This document shows, piece after piece, positions 33,201 to 40,117 of a stretch of 47,641 bases of DNA. Position numbers and translations under genes: made by a program. The notes under the pieces are model-generated. The model was not told the origin of the DNA, ran no database searches, and worked only from the letters and a program-made list of their open reading frames with translations. Source of the DNA: Candidatus Saccharimonadota bacterium (lineage in GTDB: Bacteria; Patescibacteriota; Saccharimonadia; Saccharimonadales; Saccharimonadaceae). Position 1 is the first letter of the stretch. Every line of letters starts with the position of its first letter. Where the stretch lies: NCBI GenBank assembly GCA_017406775.1, contig JAFQXV010000012.1:1-47641 (forward strand), in the 5' to 3' direction.

Positions 33201-33491
33201 CTAGATATGTTCTACGCATTCAATACAACTGGCCTTGGCGGCAAAAAAATAGTTATCTTTGAAAGTCTGTATCGTGACAATGAGTTACTCCTTAAACACG
33301 AAGACCTAGAAAATGTAGATGAAGCTATGGATGTTGAGCTCCCTGCTCCGGATACTGGCTTATTTACGAAAGACGAGACGGGTCTTAGTGTAACTAGTGT
33401 TACGACTACCATCCTAATCATTTCATCGATTAGTTTTGGCGGATACTTAGTTGCGCGCCGTCTTTCCAGAAAGAAATCTCTAAAATTTTGA
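30222..33491 (+). CDS. Large sortase-anchored CnaB/VaFE surface protein
   Basis: 1089 residues, longer paralog of the 27749 protein. Signal anchor; thioester-like N-terminal domain (GQCVNP Cys84; AYIHATLGWIY His151). Five CnaB/SpaA-like units start GSITVNKKA, SSVTVRKRN, PLTVSKIDS, GKITINKVD and GDLVLTKKD. Each carries a strand-1 Lys, and several carry a late Glu (VKEVSAP, VEETVAP) that could support isopeptide bonds. Two VaFE domains follow: Thr803...Gln914 (DINDEFQTI), then one with Glu1034 at the Gln position. APDTG 1042-1046, membrane helix, basic tail. Length and repeats suit a fibrous adhesin or host-contact stalk; binding target unknown. Confidence 0.87.
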   Translation: MFKLSRKKVLLKTSIIGIVIVATAFAAVSFKIKQLDVATNAATADGTEVFTDITHEISYGIDDGRANVFSLMDRDGNIVGIGQCVNPSKNRPYNWYAASKVTSNSVTYQKIKLLIYLSTVKNTVTDAFVHNMFSITNIPNPTDDQRFAYIHATLGWIYEGNAGTLHLDANWKNYVKRFDTEYLQPAINNKEPVWTLAERYQLYMVSPGGSYQDIMWIEDKNVSGSITVNKKASDTTECVASFNTDVKFSLINKTGLTVSYNGRNYANNSAIVSGASPTNCTLTWSGLPYGNYEVQESVTDGSTTSINYEIDSAKNVSLTSSSASVTFTNTRIQHSSVTVRKRNQDTNECMAPFINDVKFSLINSAGVTLYSNSSLDSSCNLKWDELPYDTYTIKESYSGNDYLVVTETQTATTSDTNLDVTVDFLNAPVKVPLTVSKIDSDTGTCTPSGNLSIVGTAFELYSNNNFKIKYNGQIYDNGAKIDTKAIEAGQCSVVFENLPRGNYTVKEVSAPAGYTISTDQKSVSITGSSASESFTNTPKKGKITINKVDVETNSCSTKTEKLSFAGTTFKVVNKSTNPIKYNDTLVNKDATILTKVFSATDCSFVIDGLPYGTYLVEETVAPTGYSLADPVTVTIPTDDSINLTRTIKNQPIRGDLVLTKKDSNNNKVIPNALFSITALESTGDNMETHYVVTDENGVINTASNPHSNHTNGYDVAYDNGEDITYAGYGTWFGRNDKGEALPVNDALGALPYGKYMIEEMRCDANKFCYEIEDQKKIFTVSTQNQVVNLGEWDNECAEFSLGTEAVDAKDEDKYVEALKTAKIIDHVNYCAKPDYKFTIKGVLMDKTTNEPLMINGSMVEQSLEITPEQACGSADLVFEFDGTGLGGHDLVVFETMYYENEVVASHEDINDEFQTIEMVYLHTLATNKENGEKILPPDQDVEIKDTVKYCLKPGLEYTVKGIVMDKVTGNSILYDNKSVEQEVTFTPEESCGELDMFYAFNTTGLGGKKIVIFESLYRDNELLLKHEDLENVDEAMDVELPAPDTGLFTKDETGLSVTSVTTTILIISSISFGGYLVARRLSRKKSLKF

Positions 33492-33562
33492 TTGACATTT
33501 TAATAAAAAGTACTAAGATATATTGTACTGGGGGAAATGTACTTTAGAGGAGGGGGTGCAAA

Positions 33563-33745
33563 ATGTTACCATTAATACTGTTTTCTGTAGAACTGATGCT
33601 GGTGTGGTTCTTATGCTTGGCGTATGCCGAAGCGATGATAGGTAAAATATCCATGGCGATACCAGCAATACTGCTGGCTATCATTACCGTAATCACAATT
33701 AGCATTTTTATCTACGAATACTGCGCCTATCGAAACCGTAGATAG
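33563..33745 (+). CDS. Small two-helix membrane protein B
   Basis: 60 residues: helices LPLILFSVELMLVWFLCLAY and PAILLAIITVITISIFIYEY joined by GKISMAI, with a basic tail AYRNRR. It shares length, topology and the ISM..PA block with the protein at 27453. GAGGAGGGGG is a very strong Shine-Dalgarno; TTGACA at 33492-33497 gives a plausible -35, though the -10 is weak. A bidirectional terminator follows. Function unknown; it flanks the APDTG genes and may be linked to their export or anchoring. Confidence 0.7.
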   Translation: MLPLILFSVELMLVWFLCLAYAEAMIGKISMAIPAILLAIITVITISIFIYEYCAYRNRR

Positions 33746-33761
33746 GCTGCCTCCCCACCAA

Positions 33762-33790
33762 AAAAGGCACCTTGTCAATAGGTGCCTTTT
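33762..33790. terminator. Bidirectional terminator 33563 / fusA
   Basis: AAAAGGCACCT / AGGTGCCTTTT, an 11-bp stem with an A tract on one side and T tract on the other. Confidence 0.88.
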
Positions 33791-33804
33791 CTTTTGGTTA
33801 GAAA

Positions 33805-35904
33805 TTACTTAGAATTTCTTTTTTCGATAATTTCTTGAGCTACATTTGGTGGTACTTCCTCGTAGGAGAATAGTTCCATCGAAGAGGCCGCACGACCTTG
33901 AGTCATTCCCCGAAGATCGCCAGTATAACCAAATAGATTGGCTAGTGGGCAGAAAGCCTTAATTAGCTTAGCGCCACCATTTAGGTCTTCCATTTCGTCT
34001 ACGCGACCACGCCTTGCATTAATGTCGCCGATTACGTCTCCCATGAATTCTTCTGGGGTAGTAATTTCCATCTTCATGATAGGCTCAAGTAGCACTGGGT
34101 TAGCTTTTTTGATACCTTCTCTAGTGGCTAGGGCGCCAGCCAAGGTGAAGGCAAGCTCGGAAGAGTCTACGTCGTGGTAGCTACCGTCATAAAGCGTAGC
34201 TTTGACGTCTACTACTGGGTATCCGGCAATTACGCCACCAGCAAGAGTATCTTCTACACCTTTCTGAACTGGCTTGCGGTATTCCTGCGGCACTACGCCA
34301 CCCTTAATTTGATCAATAAACTCAAAGCCTTTTCCTGCTTCATTAGGCTCAAATTTAATCCATACATCACCATACTGACCACGACCACCAGATTGTTTAA
34401 TGTGCTTACCTTGAGCTTCAGCGGTGCCACGAATAGTTTCACGATACGCTACTTGTGGCGCGCCAGTATTGGCCTCTACATTGTGTTCCCTCTTTAGGCG
34501 GTCGATAATAATCTCAAGATGCAACTCGCCCATACCGGAAATAATGGTTTGGCCAGTTTCTTCATCAGTATGAACACGGAAGGTCGGATCTTCTTCGGCC
34601 ATCTTAGAAAGGCCTAAGGCCATCTTTTCTTGGTCAGCTTTGGTTTTAGGCTCTACAGCGATTGATACTGGAGGGTCTGGGAATTCAATTGACTCTAGTA
34701 GAATTGGATGAGTTGGACTACATAGAGTTGTACCGGTAGTACAGTTCTTAAGCCCAACCACGGCTGCAATATCGCCCGCTCCGATTTCGTTAATGTCTTT
34801 ACGGTCGTTAGCGTGCATTCGTACTAGGCGGCCAATACGCTCCTTGTCTCCAGTCGAAGCATTGAGAACAGTATCACCAGATTTAAGTTTACCAGCGTAA
34901 ACACGAATAAAGATTAATTTACCTACAAATGGGTCGGTAGCAATTTTGAAGGCGAGTGCAGTAAGTGGCTCAGAGTCATCGGCCTTACGGACAATCTGGT
35001 CGCCAGTTTTTGGATCGGTCCCAACGGTTTGGCCTTGATCGCGATCTAGTGGGCTTGGCAAATAATCTGTCATAAGGTCTAATACCTTTTCAACGATTAC
35101 ACCACGACCATCACCACCAGTAACTAGGAAGAAATCGCCATCTAGCACGCGCTTACGCAAGGCGGCTTTAAGTTCGTCTACGGAAATAGCATCTTCGCCC
35201 TCGCTAAAGTATTTATCCATTAATGCTTCGTCGGCTTGTACAGCCTCTTCGACCAGCATTGAACGGGCATTTTTAGCTTTCTCTACCATGTCGGCTGGGA
35301 TTTCACCTACGGTTAGCTCGTGGTCGGCATAATCTTTATAAGTATAAGCTTTCATATCGATAAGATCTACTACACCGCAGATATCTTTCTCGAAGCCAAT
35401 TGGCAAATGAATGGCTACTGCATTTTTGGATAAACGTTTGTGGATAGAATCTAGAGATTTGTAGAAATCACCACCAATCTGGTTGATTTTATTTACAAAA
35501 CAAATGCGCGGAATGCCATATTTTGTAGCCTGGCGCCATACCGTCTCAGACTGCGCCTCAACGCCCATTTTGCCGTCAAATACCACTACGGCACCATCTA
35601 GCACACGAAGAGACCGCTCTACTTCAGCAGTAAAGTCAATGTGTCCCGGGGTATCGATAATATTGATTTGATGATTTTTCCAGTAAACGGTAACCGCAGC
35701 GGAAGTAATTGTAATACCGCGCTCCTTTTCCTGCTCCATCCAGTCAGTGTCGGCACCACCAGTACCGCCCTTAACTAGGTCGATTTTATGCTTAAGTCCG
35801 GTACGATAAAGAATCGCTTCGGAAGTTGTAGTTTTACCAGCATCGATATGGGCAATGATACCAATATTGCGCATATCCGCCAGACTTTTGATTCCAGTAG
35901 CCAT
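33805..35904 (-). CDS. fusA: Elongation factor G
   Basis: 699 residues. Catalyses ribosomal translocation. G1 [13 protein letters not shown]2 [12 protein letters not shown]3 DTPGHIDF, G4 NKIN; domain IV ...[15 protein letters not shown] and the C-terminal [15 protein letters not shown] are intact. AAAGGAG precedes the ATG. Standard str-operon neighbours rpsL/rpsG are absent, and tuf follows only after three plus-strand surface-cluster blocks. Confidence 0.98.
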   Translation of the reverse strand: MATGIKSLADMRNIGIIAHIDAGKTTTSEAILYRTGLKHKIDLVKGGTGGADTDWMEQEKERGITITSAAVTVYWKNHQINIIDTPGHIDFTAEVERSLRVLDGAVVVFDGKMGVEAQSETVWRQATKYGIPRICFVNKINQIGGDFYKSLDSIHKRLSKNAVAIHLPIGFEKDICGVVDLIDMKAYTYKDYADHELTVGEIPADMVEKAKNARSMLVEEAVQADEALMDKYFSEGEDAISVDELKAALRKRVLDGDFFLVTGGDGRGVIVEKVLDLMTDYLPSPLDRDQGQTVGTDPKTGDQIVRKADDSEPLTALAFKIATDPFVGKLIFIRVYAGKLKSGDTVLNASTGDKERIGRLVRMHANDRKDINEIGAGDIAAVVGLKNCTTGTTLCSPTHPILLESIEFPDPPVSIAVEPKTKADQEKMALGLSKMAEEDPTFRVHTDEETGQTIISGMGELHLEIIIDRLKREHNVEANTGAPQVAYRETIRGTAEAQGKHIKQSGGRGQYGDVWIKFEPNEAGKGFEFIDQIKGGVVPQEYRKPVQKGVEDTLAGGVIAGYPVVDVKATLYDGSYHDVDSSELAFTLAGALATREGIKKANPVLLEPIMKMEITTPEEFMGDVIGDINARRGRVDEMEDLNGGAKLIKAFCPLANLFGYTGDLRGMTQGRAASSMELFSYEEVPPNVAQEIIEKRNSK

Positions 35905-36000
35905 ATGCTCCTTTTACTTTTATTATTTGCGTCTCTTTAAGCTCCACGCTCAAAAAAACAAGACATATTTTCAATTAGTTTACCACATTTTAGCCAAAAG

Positions 36001-36037
36001 AAAAAGCCCCCATTTTCATAAATCGAGGGCTTTTTAC
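36001..36037 (-). terminator. Terminator of gene 36041
   Basis: On the minus strand, AAAAAGCCC(TC) / (GG)GGGCTTTTT flanks an AT-rich loop; it ends in a T tract before fusA. Confidence 0.75.
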
Positions 36038-36040
36038 TAA

Positions 36041-36529
36041 TTATTGTATTTTGATATATTCTGGCGTAGTCTGAATCACGAAATACAAAGATTCCTTTTC
36101 AACTACCTCACCAGTAATAGTAATCAGGTCTTCATCTTGTGGATAGTCGGATTCCTCGGCCCCTTCTATTACAAACTGCGTACCGATCTTTTCGGTCCCA
36201 TCCGCATTCTCTTGGACTATGGAGTAGGATGTCATTGGGTGCGACACCTTGCCAGTAATTTGGACGATCTTGCCGGTAGCCTCGCCGTTTTGGATGGCCT
36301 TAGATAGCTCTTTCATGCCATCGTAATCACCCAGCTCAATTATCTCATCGACTGTTTCATAGTTAGAAGTGTCTTCTGGCTCAGCTGGCTCTATAATTTC
36401 GTATTCGTCTCCTGCGGGCTCGGTGTTTTTGTTATTATTCATAATAACAATCCCAACTATCACTACGATTACTGCTACCACCGCTAAAGCAATGCTAGCA
36501 TATAGTCCAGCGTTTTTAGTTTTTGCCAT
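36041..36529 (-). CDS. Membrane-anchored OB-fold-like protein
   Basis: 162 residues: an N-terminal membrane helix (ASIALAVVAVIVVIVGIVIM), an acidic Pro/Glu linker and a ~90-residue external domain with alternating strands (ATGKIVQITGKV, GTQFVIEGAEE, DLITITGEVVE, SLYFVIQT), a pattern like an OB fold. No family assigned. A promoter TGGTATAAT lies just upstream (near 36555) and AAGGAGGAATT precedes the ATG. It follows the gat operon on the same strand. Confidence 0.6.
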   Translation of the reverse strand: MAKTKNAGLYASIALAVVAVIVVIVGIVIMNNNKNTEPAGDEYEIIEPAEPEDTSNYETVDEIIELGDYDGMKELSKAIQNGEATGKIVQITGKVSHPMTSYSIVQENADGTEKIGTQFVIEGAEESDYPQDEDLITITGEVVEKESLYFVIQTTPEYIKIQ

Positions 36530-36586
36530 AATTCCTCCTTTTTACTACTACTTATTATTATACCAAAAATAAAGCATTATTAATAA

Positions 36587-38002
36587 CTAATGTAATAGTT
36601 TTTTGCGCAATATTTCCTGTACGGCAGAAGGATTAGCCTTGCCTTTTGATTCTTTCATGGCTTGGCCTACTAAGAAGCCGATCACTTTTTCCTCGCCATT
36701 CTTAAAATCTTCTTGGGCTTTTTTAGTTTCTGGTTTAGCGAGTACTATGTCAACAATTTTCTCTAGTGCAGCCAAATCATTCTCTTGTATTAGTCCTAAT
36801 TCCTTGGCGATGTTTCTGACTCCGCGGTTTTTCATTTGTGGATCAAATAATCTTAAGAAAACTTCTTTGGTAGCAGTAGAACTTAGCTCTTTTTTACTGT
36901 TCATTTCCACAAGTTCATTTAGCTCTTGCCCAGACGGCAAGCTTTCTAGGTATTCAGCAGATTTTTCTTCGGCTAGCAATACGGAAGTAAATAAGTTTGC
37001 AATAGTTGTAAGATTTTTTGCGTCAATCTCCTCTAACGTGCGAACTAGGTTAGGATAATCCAATAATATCTCCAAGGTATCTTCCTTAATGCTGCCTTTA
37101 TATTTTTTTCTATAGTCGGACGGCATCAGTGGGAGCTTTTCCGATTCTGATTCGATAAAGTCCTGAGATAAATTAATTGGCGGGAGGTCTGGCTCCGGCA
37201 TGTAACGATAATCCTTGGCTTCTTCCTTGGAACGTTGTGCTGTAGTCTTGCCGGTAGCGTCGTTCCAGCCGCGCGTTTCCTGTTTAACTTTCCCCCCAGA
37301 ATCTAGAAGCTTAGTTTGCCTTGCGATTTCATATTCTACGGCTCGCTCTACTGAACGGAAGGAATTTAGGTTTTTTACTTCCGTACGGGTGCCTAGTTCT
37401 GTGCTGCCTTCTGGTGCTAGCGAGGTATTGACATCGAATCTCATGTTGCCATTATAAAGATCTCCGTAAGATACGCCCGCAAAAATCATTAATCGCCAAA
37501 GCTCCTTACAATAATCATGTGCGTCCTTAGCCGAGTGAATATCTGGCATCGAAACAATTTCGATAAGCGGAGTATCTACTCGGTTTAGATCCACTAGCGA
37601 ATAGGTATCAAAGTGGGTTAGTTTACCAGCGTCACCTTCTAGGTGTGCGTGCTCGATCCTTATTTTGGTGCCAGATGGCAATTCAACAAAACCCGCCCCA
37701 ATAATTGGACTATAAAACTGTGTAATCTGATAGCCTTTAGGTGAGTCTGGATAAAAATAATGTTTGCGGTCAAATCTGGACTTTGGGTTAATTTTGCAAT
37801 TCATAGCTTTACCGGCTCTAATTGCAAACTTTATTGCTTCCCCGTTTAGCCTGGGCAGCATACCTGGCAAGGCATAATCCACTGGTGAAACGCATGAGTT
37901 TGGCTCTTTGCCTCTCGCATCGTTATCTACTTCAGAAAAAAGCTTAGTCTTGGTGGCTAATTGTACATGGCATTCTATACCTATTGTGGGAATATATTTC
38001 AT
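36587..38002 (-). CDS. gatB: Asp/Glu-tRNA amidotransferase subunit B
   Basis: 471 residues. Binds the mischarged tRNA and, with GatA and GatC, converts Glu-tRNA-Gln (and possibly Asp-tRNA-Asn) to the amide. N-terminal IGIECHVQLATKTKLFSEVDN, VGPALPG-like VDYALPGMLPRLN, FDRKHYFYPDSPKGYQITQ and LRFDVN-like MRFDVNTSL elements are intact, and the C-terminal YqeY-like domain ends GQAMKESKGKANPSAVQEIL. It overlaps the upstream gene by one base (TAATG). Last in the operon. Confidence 0.96.
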   Translation of the reverse strand: MKYIPTIGIECHVQLATKTKLFSEVDNDARGKEPNSCVSPVDYALPGMLPRLNGEAIKFAIRAGKAMNCKINPKSRFDRKHYFYPDSPKGYQITQFYSPIIGAGFVELPSGTKIRIEHAHLEGDAGKLTHFDTYSLVDLNRVDTPLIEIVSMPDIHSAKDAHDYCKELWRLMIFAGVSYGDLYNGNMRFDVNTSLAPEGSTELGTRTEVKNLNSFRSVERAVEYEIARQTKLLDSGGKVKQETRGWNDATGKTTAQRSKEEAKDYRYMPEPDLPPINLSQDFIESESEKLPLMPSDYRKKYKGSIKEDTLEILLDYPNLVRTLEEIDAKNLTTIANLFTSVLLAEEKSAEYLESLPSGQELNELVEMNSKKELSSTATKEVFLRLFDPQMKNRGVRNIAKELGLIQENDLAALEKIVDIVLAKPETKKAQEDFKNGEEKVIGFLVGQAMKESKGKANPSAVQEILRKKLLH

Positions 38003-38421
38003 TAAATTGCTCCTAGATCTTTTAAGGCTTGCTTATAAATTTGTAATGCATTATACACTTGTTTGTAAGTAACATTGGCATCTGACTCGTGCGCAATTAC
38101 ATTGCGAAGCTTATGAGCGCGCCAAACTGAATTGATGTTTTCGAACCTACCGCTAGCTTTTTTGAGGCGGTCACCCATAGTCTTACCCGGTATTCCCATC
38201 TCTACCAAAGCCTTATCGAGTAATTTGTCTGCCTCTATCATTGTTGCCGTAAAGGTAGACGGATTATTTTGATCTAACTTGTTTTCTATGGCTAAAAACT
38301 TAGCTTGGTAATCCTTGATATTAAAATGATAACCACGTTTTCCGGTTAATAGGATGGCCAGGAAAATAAAAACCGCCACAATTAATATCGACAAAATAAA
38401 AGTTACTACCCCACCATCCAT
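38002..38421 (-). CDS. Membrane-anchored HEPN-like protein in gat operon
   Basis: 139 residues, not part of the known GatCAB complex. One N-terminal membrane helix (FILSILIVAVFIFLAILLTG) leads to a helical cytosolic domain ending WRAHKLRNVIAHESD. Arg106, Asn107 and His111 form the R(N)x3H motif of HEPN domains, which are often RNases. It is joined to gatA upstream and gatB downstream by TAATG one-base overlaps, so it is translationally coupled and expressed at the same level. An alternative is a non-catalytic helical bundle. Function unknown. Confidence 0.6.
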   Translation of the reverse strand: MDGGVVTFILSILIVAVFIFLAILLTGKRGYHFNIKDYQAKFLAIENKLDQNNPSTFTATMIEADKLLDKALVEMGIPGKTMGDRLKKASGRFENINSVWRAHKLRNVIAHESDANVTYKQVYNALQIYKQALKDLGAI

Positions 38422-39809
38422 TAAATGAGCTCCCTAGAAAATTCAATTAAAGTTTTATCGCTCCGACGTGGCCCCACAAGTTGCAATCCGATTGGTAAGC
38501 CAGACTTAGTCTCGCCAGCTGGAATAGCTAGTCCTGGTACGCCGGCCAGGTTAAGCGAAACGCTCATGACGTCTTCTAGATACATCGCTACCGGATCATT
38601 TACTTTTTCCCCTAGCTTAAAAGCTGGACTGGGTGACACTGGTGTTAGCAGAAAATCGCATTTAGAAAAAGCCTTTTCGTATTCTTGGATAATTAATGTC
38701 CTGGCTTTAGCGGCTTTAAGGAAATAAGCATCATAAAAACCACTCGATAGTACAAAATTGCCAATCATGATGCGGCGTTTATTTTCCGGCATAAAACCTT
38801 CGCTACGCGTATGGTCGTATAGTTCGTCCAGATGGCTAGAGATTTCGGAACGAAAACCATACCTCACGCCATCGTACCTAGACAAATTACTAGCTACTTC
38901 GGCTGGTACAATAATGTAATATGCAGCCAAGGCATACTTTAGGGCCGGCATTTCTAGTTCTACGATTTCATGCCCTTTGGATTTTAGCAGTTCAATCTTT
39001 GATTTTAGGGCCTCGCGAATTTCTGGGGCAACTGAATCATTGTCGAAATCCTTGATTATGCCGATACGTGAATGTCTCTTGGAGGGATTGGTTGGCTCGC
39101 CACTATCATTATTGTAATAATCTGGCAATGTAGTCATATCCTTAGTGTCTTGGCCACTTGTAATAGACATTAGTAAATCCATGTCTTCCGGGGTTTTAGC
39201 GAAAAAACCAATGCAGTCTGTAGATGACGCCATCGCCACTACGCCGTATCTAGAAATACAACCATAGGTAGGCTTTAAACCATAAACCCCATTAAAAGAA
39301 GCAGGTTGTCTGATAGAACCACCCGTGTCCGTGCCGGTGGCAAATTCTACGATATCTAATGCTACGGCTACCGCAGACCCACCAGAGGAGCCGCCGGCCA
39401 CCCGTTTTTTGTCATGTGCGTTAAGGGTAGGGCCATAATAAGAATTTTCCGTTGAGGAGCCATGCGCAAAAGCATCCAGATTGGTGCGGCCAATCATGAT
39501 TGCATCCTCCGCCTCTAATTTAGCTACAGCCGTGGCGGTAATTGGTGAATTAAATCCACCCAAAATATGCGCGGACGCAGTAGTTTCTCCCTCTGGGCTT
39601 AAGAAATTATCTTTAAGCGCATATGGCACGCCAGCTAGGCGCCCCACCTTTTCGCCTTTTTTGATGCGTGAATCGATTTCGCGGGCTTTTTTAAGTGCGG
39701 CTTCTTCATTTAAAAAAGTAAAAATATTATAATCAGCAAAATGTTTTGCCTTTTCCAAGGCGTCTCTCACTAATCTCTCAGCGGTTACTTTTTGGTTGGC
39801 TATTTTCAT
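38421..39809 (-). CDS. gatA: Asp/Glu-tRNA amidotransferase subunit A
   Basis: 462 residues. Amidase-family subunit that hydrolyses glutamine and passes ammonia to GatB. The Ser-cisSer-Lys triad is visible: Lys in PYALKDN, the GGSSGGSAVAVA nucleophile loop and GTDTGGSIRQPA. AGVPGLAIPAG lies near the C-terminus. It starts two bases after gatC ends and overlaps the HEPN-like gene by one base. Confidence 0.97.
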   Translation of the reverse strand: MKIANQKVTAERLVRDALEKAKHFADYNIFTFLNEEAALKKAREIDSRIKKGEKVGRLAGVPYALKDNFLSPEGETTASAHILGGFNSPITATAVAKLEAEDAIMIGRTNLDAFAHGSSTENSYYGPTLNAHDKKRVAGGSSGGSAVAVALDIVEFATGTDTGGSIRQPASFNGVYGLKPTYGCISRYGVVAMASSTDCIGFFAKTPEDMDLLMSITSGQDTKDMTTLPDYYNNDSGEPTNPSKRHSRIGIIKDFDNDSVAPEIREALKSKIELLKSKGHEIVELEMPALKYALAAYYIIVPAEVASNLSRYDGVRYGFRSEISSHLDELYDHTRSEGFMPENKRRIMIGNFVLSSGFYDAYFLKAAKARTLIIQEYEKAFSKCDFLLTPVSPSPAFKLGEKVNDPVAMYLEDVMSVSLNLAGVPGLAIPAGETKSGLPIGLQLVGPRRSDKTLIEFSRELI

Positions 39810-39811
39810 TT

Positions 39812-40099
39812 TTATAATACCTTTGGTACTTTAATTTGATGTTCGCGTTCTTCTTTGGTTAGATTTAATAGCATTTCTCTGTCAGCATCTTGTGGCAAAA
39901 TTTCATCATCGCGCCAAACATTTTCCATCTCAAAAACTTGATAGGTTGGCTCGATATTATCGGTATCTAGTTGATTTAGCTGTGAAATATATTTTATAAT
40001 GCCGTCTAAATCATCGCCAAGTTTATCAACCTCTTCGTCTGTAAGCGAAAAATTTGACAACTCAGCCAAATGTAAAATATCCTCGCGTTTTATTTCCAT
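39812..40099 (-). CDS. gatC: Asp/Glu-tRNA amidotransferase subunit C
   Basis: 95 residues. Small subunit stabilising GatA-GatB. LHLAELSNFSLTDEEVDKLGDDL, the tail WRDDEILPQD and LTKEEREHQIKVPKVL match the family. Operon head; TGCTATAAT ends eight bases before the ATG and there is no Shine-Dalgarno, so probably leaderless. Confidence 0.92.
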   Translation of the reverse strand: MEIKREDILHLAELSNFSLTDEEVDKLGDDLDGIIKYISQLNQLDTDNIEPTYQVFEMENVWRDDEILPQDADREMLLNLTKEEREHQIKVPKVL

Positions 40100-40107
40100 A
40101 CTATCTA

Positions 40108-40116
40108 ATTATAGCA
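40108..40116 (-). promoter_or_regulatory. Extended -10 promoter of gat operon
   Basis: TGCTATAAT on the minus strand, eight bases before gatC. Confidence 0.6.
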
Positions 40117-40117
40117 G

